Part shown: piece after piece, positions 1-5,135 of the stretch | Numbering within the stretch: the first letter of the stretch is position 1 | How the letters are laid out: the number at the start of each line of letters is the position of its first letter | Assembly (NCBI GenBank): GCA_003979035.1 | Contig: RXOA01000133.1 | Coordinates: 1 to 8,255, forward strand | Origin: Candidatus Bipolaricaulota bacterium | Lineage (GTDB): Bacteria; Bipolaricaulota; Bipolaricaulia; UBA7950; UBA9294 | DNA: 8,255 bases | Reading direction: 5' to 3' | Position numbers and translations under genes: made by a program | Notes under the pieces: model-generated | The model's database searches: none | What the model was told of the DNA's origin: nothing | What the model saw: the letters and a program-made list of their open reading frames with translations, nothing else

Positions 1-467
1 AGCGTAAGCGGAACACCGCCCAACACCACGAAGCAGCGTCCAGCAAGCGAGATCAAGTACTCGTCGGCGGCGTGTGTATGCTGTGTCATGGAACGCTGCA
101 GCGCATCGCGTGCCCAGACCTCAAGCAGCTGGAACGCTCCCACCGGGGACTGCCAAACGTTCTGAAACTCCCAGCTTCCGGCTGTGAACCTTCCCGGAGC
201 GATCCGTTCAATCGCGGCTGCACCTGGGCGGAACTCGTCACGCAGTCTCCGATCTGTTTTCTCGAGCAGCCGCCGATACTCGTCTTTTGTGATGCGCCCC
301 ATCTTCACAAGCTCGTCGCCAAGCAGATCCTCGGCGAACGACGCCGCAATGTGGGCTCGAACGATGGCGTTTCCGATTTGACTGATCGGAAGACCGGTCA
401 TCTCTCTGCGGTGCGACAGGGCTTCGTGAACATCTTCGTCCAGGACCAAGTGTTTCCGCGGTGTCAC
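1..467 (-). CDS. Ribbon-helix-helix-like N-terminal domain protein, 3' part missing (runs off window)
   Basis: The visible part is 155 codons read leftward from a GTG at 467-465; the C-terminus lies beyond the window. The start is supported by a strong Shine-Dalgarno stretch (GAGGGAGGAAG) a few bases upstream and by a promoter at 555-584. Upstream TTG codons in frame fall inside that promoter, so GTG is preferred. Residues 5-40 (HLVLDEDVHEALSHR, then MTGLPISQIGNAIVRAHI) have the strand-helix-helix pattern of ribbon-helix-helix DNA-binding proteins, which commonly read 'l-deel-eaL---ke-tG-s-seii--ai'. After that comes a charged helical stretch (about 45-90) rich in Lys, Arg and Glu, then a mixed region with aromatic residues (GSWEFQNVWQSP, about 98-109). 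I do not recognise the second part. It is transcribed divergently from the peptidase-transporter operon, so regulation of that operon is possible but unproven. Coding is trusted from coherent composition and the start signals; the RHH call is by pattern only. Confidence 0.75.
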   Translation of the reverse strand, partial: MTPRKHLVLDEDVHEALSHRREMTGLPISQIGNAIVRAHIAASFAEDLLGDELVKMGRITKDEYRRLLEKTDRRLRDEFRPGAAAIERIAPGRFTAGSWEFQNVWQSPVGAFQLLEVWARDALQRSMTQHTHAADEYLISLAGRCFVVLGGVPLT

Positions 468-554
468 GCCACTTCCTCCCTCGTTATCCCCAGTCGTCTT
501 CCCAAGCTTCTCTTTGCGGCGAGGCGAGTCTGCCGCTGGCGGGAGATGGATTTC

Positions 555-584
555 ATTAGATCCTCGGCATGCAGCCGGAGTCAA
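555..584 (-). promoter_or_regulatory. Sigma70-type promoter for the leftward gene
   Basis: Read on the minus strand, a -35 hexamer TTGACT (584-579, five of six matches to TTGACA) is followed after 18 bases by TCTAAT (560-555, five of six matches to TATAAT). Transcription would begin near 548 and give a leader of about 80 bases before the GTG at 467. This is the best promoter match in the divergent region. Confidence 0.6.
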
Positions 585-674
585 GCGTCAGGCAGAGCAG
601 AGATCGGAACAGGAGTGAGTGTAAGGCAGGAGAGGAGCCTATGCTTGACTGATTAATGCGTTGGATCCAAGGGG

Positions 675-705
675 CTTGCAGGGCGCAAGGTTCCGCGTCT
701 TGCGC
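675..705 (+). promoter_or_regulatory. Mutually exclusive hairpins (possible attenuator-like leader or operator)
   Basis: GCGCAAG (683-689) and CTTGCGC (699-705) form a perfect 7-bp inverted repeat with a 9-base loop. A second copy of CTTGC at 675-679 can pair instead with GCAAG at 685-689. The central arm can therefore pair either left or right but not both. No T-run follows, so it is not a simple terminator. It lies about 320 bases upstream of the first operon gene. Function is inferred only from the pairing. Confidence 0.3.
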
Positions 706-743
706 GATTAACGATCCTGGTGGTTTCCTGGGATTCCCGTCCG

Positions 744-760
744 TCATGATCGGATCATGA
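744..760. promoter_or_regulatory. Perfect 17-bp palindrome, candidate operator
   Basis: TCATGATC (744-751) and GATCATGA (753-760) are exact reverse complements around a single central G. Eight perfect pairs with a 1-base centre suit a dimeric DNA-binding protein rather than an RNA hairpin, which needs a loop of at least three bases. The site lies in the divergent control region. The regulator is unknown; the neighbouring RHH-like protein is one candidate. Confidence 0.4.
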
Positions 761-922
761 GGTCAGTGCGTTTCGACGAGCAAGAGATCACAGAAGCGTG
801 CGGGGATCGGGATCCTCTCCAGTGTTCCGCGCACCGAATCCTTGATGCCCCGGCACTTCAGCACGAGTTCGCGGCACTCCGACAACTGCATGGACGCACG
901 GCCAGCGGCCGTGGATTCGCGA

Positions 923-939
923 GAACAGCTGTTCGAACA
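923..939. promoter_or_regulatory. Overlapping palindromes GAACA-nn-TGTTC-GAACA, LexA-box-like candidate operator
   Basis: GAACAGCTGTTC (923-934) is a perfect 12-bp palindrome, and TGTTCGAACA (930-939) is a perfect 10-bp palindrome sharing the middle half-site. This gives three alternating half-sites. The 921-936 segment fits the published Gram-positive and actinobacterial SOS box pattern (GAAC-N4-GTTC; TCGAACANNTGTTCGA) except at its first two bases. It lies about 85 bases upstream of the peptidase start, where a repressor could act. A DNA-damage link for a peptidase operon is not expected, so this may be the site of another regulator. Confidence 0.35.
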
Positions 940-1020
940 AGGGGGTGCACCGGGCAGAGGCTGCAGTGAAATCGGCGCGACAACAGATCTTGGAGGCAAC
1001 AACCGAAGCAAGGGGGAAGG

Positions 1021-2694
1021 ATGAGAATGCGCAGTGTACTGGTTTGCTTGCTGGCGCTTGCCATGGTTGGCATGGCTGTATCCGCCCAGTGGCTTGAGGA
1101 TCCGGAGGACGGAAACTGCACGGTGTTCATCGTTGGGAAGGACGCGTCGGTGGATGGGTCGGTCATGACCACGCACACGTGCGACGGATGGTATGATTCG
1201 CGCGTTCAGATTGTGCCTGGCGGAGCCCACGAGCCCGGCGAGATGCTGACGATTTACAGCAACATGTGCCATGCGGACCGCGCGGATCGCCAGCCCGCAC
1301 CGATGGGTGAGATCCCGCAAGCGCCGCTCACCTACACGTATTTCCAGATCGGCTACCCGTTCATGAACGAGAACCAGGTCATGATGGGCGAGCACACGTT
1401 CTCAGGACGCCGTGAGTACCGGAACTCCGACGGCGGGTTGTTCTACATTGAAGAACTTCAAGCTGTCGCACTACAGCGCTCGACGACCGCTCGTGAAGCC
1501 ATCCAGGTCATGGGCGAGCTTGCCGAGACCTACGGCTATGCTGACGGCGGCGAGGCAATCTCCGTATGCGATGGGAACGAAGCCTGGTTGTTCGAGATCG
1601 TTGGCGCCGGCCCGCTATGGCGGCAAGGCGACGAAGGCCCAGGGGCCGTCTGGGTTGCCCAGCGCATTCCGGATGACTCCGTGTATGTTGGGGCCAACCG
1701 CTCGTTGATCGGTGAAGTCGATCTCAATGATCCGGACAACTTCATGGTCGGAAGCGGCATCTACTCCGTGGGAGAGCGGCTCGGTTTCTGGGATCCGAAT
1801 GCCGGGGACACGTTCCGCTACTGGGAAGTCTACGGCTACAAGGACGACAACTACTACAACAGTCGCCGGGAGTGGCGTGGCCGTGACCTGATGGCTCCGT
1901 CGCTCGAACTCGATCCGTACGCACGACGGTATCCATTCACCGTTGTTCCCGACGAGAAGATCTCCGCTGCCGACTTGATGACGTTCCAGCGCGATCACTA
2001 CGAAGGAACACCGTTCGACTTGACACAGGGGCTCGCCGCCGGCCCGTTCGGTACGCCGGACCGCTATGCCACCAGCAGTCGCTCGAATCCTGAGGGAAGT
2101 GTCGGTTGGGAACGAGCCATTTCCATGTTCCGCTGCTCGTACACCATCGTGACCCAGTCCCGCAACTGGCTGCCCGCCGAGATCGGCGGCGTCTTGTGGT
2201 ACGGCCCGGATTCGCCGCAGACGACGGTCTACATGCCGATCTACTGCAGCGTTACCAGTGTTCCGGAGTCGCTGTACACCATGGACCGCTACGATTTCAC
2301 CCGCGACTCGGCGTGGTGGGCGTTCGACTTCGTGTCGAACTGGGCGAACCTTGCCTACTCCTACATGATCGAGGATATCAACGCTCATCAGGAGAAGTTC
2401 GAAGGCGAGTTCTTCGCGATGCAGGGAGCAATCGAAGACGCCGCGCTCACGCTCTATGAGACGGACCCGGAACTTGCGGTGACGTTCCTCACGAACTACA
2501 CCTCCGATGCGGTCAATCGAACGGTGGCCGCTACGTGGGATCTGGCCGACACGCTTGTGACCAAGTACAACGACGGCTACGTCAACAACAGCACCCGCGG
2601 CTATCCGCAAGAGTGGTTGGATGCGGTGGACTTCGGCGCTACCACGATGCTCGAGGACTTCGTGGACGAGTGGTACGGCGAATACGAACCGTAG
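1021..2694 (+). CDS. Secreted family C69 dipeptidase (PepD-like N-terminal-nucleophile hydrolase)
   Basis: 557 aa. Family C69 enzymes cleave dipeptides and some amides with an N-terminal cysteine freed by self-processing. Residues 1-22 form a Sec signal peptide (basic MRMR, hydrophobic core, cleavage after AVSA). About ten acidic residues (23-32, QWLEDPEDGN) follow and then Cys33 in NCTVFIVGKDASVDGS, the hallmark family start with Cys33 as the expected nucleophile. Further family blocks are GGEAISVCDGNEAWLFEIVG (about 176-195), VWVAQRIPDD (210-219) and VYVGANRSLIGEVD (221-234). The C-terminal half is longer than in the roughly 470-aa lactobacillal enzymes. A Shine-Dalgarno AGGGGG at 1011-1016 supports ATG 1021; ATG 1027 is an alternative. 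First gene of the five-gene plus-strand cluster. It likely acts outside the cytoplasm, supplying amino acids to the downstream carrier (inference). The family call is strong; the substrate is unknown. Confidence 0.93.
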   Translation: MRMRSVLVCLLALAMVGMAVSAQWLEDPEDGNCTVFIVGKDASVDGSVMTTHTCDGWYDSRVQIVPGGAHEPGEMLTIYSNMCHADRADRQPAPMGEIPQAPLTYTYFQIGYPFMNENQVMMGEHTFSGRREYRNSDGGLFYIEELQAVALQRSTTAREAIQVMGELAETYGYADGGEAISVCDGNEAWLFEIVGAGPLWRQGDEGPGAVWVAQRIPDDSVYVGANRSLIGEVDLNDPDNFMVGSGIYSVGERLGFWDPNAGDTFRYWEVYGYKDDNYYNSRREWRGRDLMAPSLELDPYARRYPFTVVPDEKISAADLMTFQRDHYEGTPFDLTQGLAAGPFGTPDRYATSSRSNPEGSVGWERAISMFRCSYTIVTQSRNWLPAEIGGVLWYGPDSPQTTVYMPIYCSVTSVPESLYTMDRYDFTRDSAWWAFDFVSNWANLAYSYMIEDINAHQEKFEGEFFAMQGAIEDAALTLYETDPELAVTFLTNYTSDAVNRTVAATWDLADTLVTKYNDGYVNNSTRGYPQEWLDAVDFGATTMLEDFVDEWYGEYEP

Positions 2695-2704
2695 GAAGCT
2701 AGTC

Positions 2705-2735
2705 GAGGAGCGGGTGGCTCTGCTGCCCGCTCCTC
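2705..2735 (+). repeat. Strong intercistronic hairpin after the C69 gene
   Basis: GAGGAGCGGG (2705-2714) and CCCGCTCCTC (2726-2735) form a perfect 10-bp GC-rich stem with an 11-base loop, beginning ten bases after the stop codon. No T-run follows (CCCGATACAG), so it is not a canonical intrinsic terminator. It may be a partial or Rho-assisted stop, or a 3'-end stabiliser that sets different mRNA levels for the peptidase and the genes after it. Confidence 0.6.
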
Positions 2736-2783
2736 CCCGATACAGAAGAAGGAGCCGGAGCGAATCGCTGTGTGCTCTCAGTA

Positions 2784-2818
2784 TTACCGAAGCCGCATGC
2801 GCGTGCTTCGCATGGTAA
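2784..2818 (+). promoter_or_regulatory. Hairpin just upstream of the ribosome binding site of the next gene
   Basis: The unbroken arm TTACCGAAGC (2784-2793) pairs with GCTTC (2805-2809) and, after a 4-base bulge, with GGTAA (2814-2818), leaving an 11-base loop. The structure ends five bases before the Shine-Dalgarno GGGGGAGG (2823-2830). It could affect ribosome access or mark a processing site. Only the pairing is seen; the role is inferred. Confidence 0.35.
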
Positions 2819-2836
2819 CGATGGGGGAGGTCGATG

Positions 2837-3460
2837 ATGGGAAGGAAGCTTTCTCTGGCAATGGCAGCATTGCTCTTGGTCATGTGTGTCGGAGGGACTG
2901 CGATTGCTCAGGAATTTGTGATCCCGGAGGATTTGCCCGTCCTCGCCGCTCCGGTGATTGTGACAACCTGCGGGCAGAGCCCGGGGGCGTTGATGGTCGG
3001 CCTGCTTCTTGGGGAAGCCGGGATCTACTATGAAGAGATCGATCTGCTGACGGTCGATGAGTTCCTCTCCGAGTGTCCGATCGATACGATCTACGACTCC
3101 TCCGGTGTGCTGTTCGTAACAACCGGGACGAGCCTGAAGGGGATGGGCGCTGCGGGCGTTGACGTGGACTCCGAAGTCGCACGCTGCACCGCGTTGATCG
3201 AAGCGGCGAGAGAACGTGGGATGGTGATCGTGGTGGGTCAGGTCGAGGGAGCCGGCCGCCGGGTCGACGAGTACGACGAGCTGACCATTACGGCGATGTC
3301 TCCCCTTGCCGACCTTCTGATCACACGAAGCGATGTCAATGAAGACGGCTACTTCACGACACTGGCCGAGGAACTTGGGATCCCTCAGATCTTCATCGAG
3401 GATACGCTCGATCTGGCAATCCTCTTTCCGCTCATCTTCGTTTCTTCGGAAGAGGGGTAG
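2837..3460 (+). CDS. Secreted protein of unknown function, resembling DUF6305
   Basis: 207 aa from ATG 2837. The in-frame ATG at 2834 is possible, but its gap to the Shine-Dalgarno GGGGGAGG (2823-2830) is only three bases. Residues 1-24 are a Sec signal peptide (MGRK, hydrophobic core, cleavage after TAIA). Cys17 in the core lacks a proper lipobox, so a lipoprotein is unlikely. The mature part has TTCGQSPGAL (43-52), GVLFVTTGTSLKGMG (90-104), RGMVIVVGQVEG (127-138) and GIPQIFIED (181-189). This is an alternating strand-helix pattern suggesting a small alpha/beta fold. From memory the TxCGQSPGA motif matches proteins annotated DUF6305, but I cannot verify this here. It sits between the secreted peptidase and the carrier and may be a substrate-handling or accessory protein of the transporter. 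It is too short and unlike DctP to be a normal TRAP binding protein. Confidence 0.85.
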   Translation: MGRKLSLAMAALLLVMCVGGTAIAQEFVIPEDLPVLAAPVIVTTCGQSPGALMVGLLLGEAGIYYEEIDLLTVDEFLSECPIDTIYDSSGVLFVTTGTSLKGMGAAGVDVDSEVARCTALIEAARERGMVIVVGQVEGAGRRVDEYDELTITAMSPLADLLITRSDVNEDGYFTTLAEELGIPQIFIEDTLDLAILFPLIFVSSEEG

Positions 3461-3475
3461 TTCGCTGACGGAGAT

Positions 3476-3567
3476 GGAACGCCGTGTCGGCGGATGATCG
3501 AAAGCGGAGCGAATACGCATCCTTGCTTTCGATCCGAAATGCATTGGCCGCCGACGCGACCTGTTCC
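3476..3567 (+). ncRNA. Nested long inverted repeats: candidate structured RNA element between genes
   Basis: The 185-base gap before the transporter gene folds into one nested structure. GGAAC (3476-3480) pairs with GTTCC (3563-3567). CGTGTCGGCGG (3483-3493) pairs with CCGCCGACGCG (3548-3558), with one G-T wobble. GATCGAAAGC (3496-3505) pairs perfectly with GCTTTCGATC (3525-3534). Inside that, GGA/TCC and GCG/CGC close an AATA loop (3506-3522). This gives about 30 base pairs in total. A 13-base strand at 3535-3547 containing the palindrome AATGCATT stays unpaired. No T-run follows, so it does not look like an intrinsic terminator. I recognise no known riboswitch consensus. It could be a cis-regulatory RNA for the carrier, an mRNA processing or stability element, or a small palindromic repeat. 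The call as a functional RNA is inference. Confidence 0.4.
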
Positions 3568-3645
3568 CTTCCGCCGAGGATGCGAAGTCGCCGGGGCGTA
3601 AGTCGTCTTGTGCCGCGGCGGTAGTTTCGAAGGATGAGGTGAGAC

Positions 3646-4935
3646 GTGTACGCACACGCAGGGATCGTGCTGGGAGTCATGGCGGGGGTCTTCGCACTTG
3701 CCAGACTGTTCAAGATAACGACGGAGCTTTCGATGCTTGCCGCGGCGATCGGTGGCGCGATCGCTCACGGCGGCCTGATCTCCCCGCGCCATATCGCAGA
3801 CGGGGCGTTCACGTATTTCGACGTCACGCTCATTTTCATCACCGCAACGTTCTTCATGAATCTGCTGAAGCACGCCGGTGGCGTCGACTACATCATCCGT
3901 GGAATCATCAACCGATTCCACCGGCATCGCCTGTTGTGTCTGTTGTTTCTGACGCTGGTGATGCTTGTGCCGGGGGCGCTGACCGGATCGGGAAGCGTGA
4001 CGGTTCTGGTTGTCGGGACGCTCGTGGGGACCGTGCTCACCTACATGGGGATCAGCAAGGACCGCGTCGCTGCGATCATCTTCCTGTGTGCGGCGATGAG
4101 CGCCGCCGCCCCGCCGATCAACCTGTGGGCGATGATGGCGGCTGCCGGGTCGAACATGCCGTACGTCGGCTTCTTTCTTCCGCTGGGTGTGATCTCGGTT
4201 CTCGGGGCGCTGTTCAGCATGTTTTTCCTCGGGTGGAAGGGAACACCGGTTCAGTTGGACAAGGTGATGGCAGAGCTACCGGAGCCGGCGCAGGGAATGG
4301 CCGGGTGGAAGGTGCTGCTCCCGTTTGTCGTCTTCTTTGGCCTCGTCCTCGCCGGCCGGATCTGGCCGTGGACCATGCCGACGTTGGGGCTGCCGTTGAT
4401 GTTCATGATCGCGGCCGCCGTAACGGTCGCCGTGAGTCCGAAACGGCTCCCGATCTTCACCGTGGCTCGGGAGACCGTGCAGGGCCTGCTCCCGCTGATC
4501 GGGGTGATGGTGGTGGTCGGGATCCTCGTTCAGATCATGGCGCTCTCCGGAGCCCGCGGACTGATCTCTCTCGGCGTTGTGACGCTTCCGCTACCGGTCA
4601 TCTTCGCCGCCCTGTGGCTGATCCTCCCGTTCTCGGAGGGACTGGTGCAGTACGCCGCCGCGCCGCTTCTGGGCGTTCCGCTGATCCTCTTGTTCAACAT
4701 GAAGGGGATCAACCCAATCATCGCTCTTGCGGGGATGGCGGTGATGTTCCCGATCGGCGACATGCTGCCGCCGACAACGGTTGTAGGGCGAGCGACAACA
4801 ATGGCCGTCGGCTTCAAGGGCTCTTACTACAGAGGGTTCGTTAAGCGCTGCTTGATCCCGGCGGCGTTCATTCTGCTTCTTGGGACGTTGTACATCATCT
4901 TCGGGAACGAGCTGTCGTTCTTGGTGGCGGGATGA
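3646..4935 (+). CDS. DctM-like / ion-transporter-superfamily membrane carrier
   Basis: 429 aa, the usual length of TRAP large (DctM) subunits. Starts at GTG 3646, the first start codon after an in-frame TGA at 3640, preceded by GAGGTGAG at 3636-3643. Highly hydrophobic with about ten or more membrane segments in two halves. Examples are residues 5-20, 58-74, 98-110, 118-133, 142-152, 174-196, 223-240, 247-263, 282-300, 313-328, 341-350 and 403-419. Each half has a helix-breaking stretch with small and hydroxyl residues: VPGALTGSGSVTV (108-120) and MFPIGDMLPPTTVVG (367-381). These resemble the re-entrant hairpin tips that bind substrate and sodium in DctM, CitT and related carriers. SAAAPPINLWAMM (152-164) is also typical. 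Such carriers usually import carboxylates using a sodium gradient. No DctP gene lies nearby and only a 49-aa membrane protein follows, so a one-component carrier or an unusual TRAP set are both possible. The superfamily call is firm, the exact family is not. Confidence 0.85.
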   Translation: MYAHAGIVLGVMAGVFALARLFKITTELSMLAAAIGGAIAHGGLISPRHIADGAFTYFDVTLIFITATFFMNLLKHAGGVDYIIRGIINRFHRHRLLCLLFLTLVMLVPGALTGSGSVTVLVVGTLVGTVLTYMGISKDRVAAIIFLCAAMSAAAPPINLWAMMAAAGSNMPYVGFFLPLGVISVLGALFSMFFLGWKGTPVQLDKVMAELPEPAQGMAGWKVLLPFVVFFGLVLAGRIWPWTMPTLGLPLMFMIAAAVTVAVSPKRLPIFTVARETVQGLLPLIGVMVVVGILVQIMALSGARGLISLGVVTLPLPVIFAALWLILPFSEGLVQYAAAPLLGVPLILLFNMKGINPIIALAGMAVMFPIGDMLPPTTVVGRATTMAVGFKGSYYRGFVKRCLIPAAFILLLGTLYIIFGNELSFLVAG

Positions 4936-4966
4936 GCAACATGACAAGAGAGCGAGGTGGCCGACC

Positions 4967-5116
4967 ATGACGATCATGATTGTGTACTACGCCATCACGG
5001 CGTTCTTCGGCGCGGTGCTGTTCTGGAACTTCGTCAAGAGCAAGGACGTGCAGAAGGCGATCCTGTACCTCGTCATTCTGATGCCGTTCGTGCTTCGCGT
5101 GTTCCGCCTGAAGTGA
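4967..5116 (+). CDS. Small two-helix membrane protein, possible transporter partner
   Basis: 49 aa from ATG 4967, preceded by GAGGTGG (4954-4960) with a 6-base spacer. It lies 31 bases after the carrier stop codon and 19 bases before the zinc hydrolase start, so it is almost certainly translated within the operon. Residues 3-22 (IMIVYYAITAFFGAVLFWNF) form one hydrophobic helix. KSKDVQK is a charged turn. Residues 31-45 (AILYLVILMPFVLRV) form a second helix, ending in RLK. The predicted topology is a helical hairpin. I recognise no named family. Its place directly after a DctM-like carrier is where a small subunit would be expected, but DctQ proteins are about 160 aa with four helices. It could be a minimal stand-in or a stabilising subunit (inference). 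Confidence 0.8.
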   Translation: MTIMIVYYAITAFFGAVLFWNFVKSKDVQKAILYLVILMPFVLRVFRLK

Positions 5117-5135
5117 TGGGACGTGGAGGAACTCG

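Larger units (their letters stand above)
468..1020. other. Divergent intergenic region of 553 bases with no convincing gene
   Basis: This gap separates the leftward regulator-like gene from the rightward operon. Short open frames exist on both strands but lack ribosome binding sites and look compositionally random, including a 42-codon minus-strand frame from 891 to 763 and a 34-codon plus-strand frame from 656 to 760. The region carries the minus-strand promoter at 555-584, competing hairpins at 675-705, a 17-bp palindrome at 744-760 and overlapping palindromes at 923-939. I could not find a convincing -35/-10 pair on the plus strand for the operon. The promoter may need an activator, use another sigma factor, or be too diverged to see. 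Confidence 0.6.

Noticed and set aside
656..760. 34-codon plus-strand frame as a possible leader peptide
   Set aside because: It has no Shine-Dalgarno near the ATG, ends within the palindrome, and no run of regulatory codons is present.
763..891. 42-codon minus-strand frame that reads somewhat like a protein fragment
   Set aside because: It has no ribosome binding site, is too short to judge, and overlaps equally plausible frames; I could not tie it to any family or call it a pseudogene.
983..1016. Fragment resembling the end of a glycine riboswitch (CCGAAG near an A/G-rich stretch)
   Set aside because: The conserved core and the tandem aptamer layout are absent.
1615..2883. Long open frame on the minus strand (422 codons) opposite the C69 gene
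   Set aside because: It lies antisense to a well-supported peptidase gene and its product is rich in Arg, Val and His with no domain; it arises from GC-rich codon bias.
2699..3655. 318-codon minus-strand open frame across the DUF6305-like gene and its flanks
   Set aside because: It is antisense to a gene with a signal peptide and ribosome binding site, runs through strong hairpins, and has low-complexity composition.
3639..4844. 401-codon plus-strand frame overlapping the carrier gene
   Set aside because: It is extremely rich in Arg, Gly and Asp, a typical out-of-frame reading of a GC-rich membrane protein gene; the frame from 3646 gives a clear transporter.
4941..4970. Nine-codon ORF whose TGA overlaps the ATG of the 49-aa gene
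   Set aside because: The upstream ribosome binding site is weak and its length is within chance; the 49-aa gene has its own good Shine-Dalgarno.
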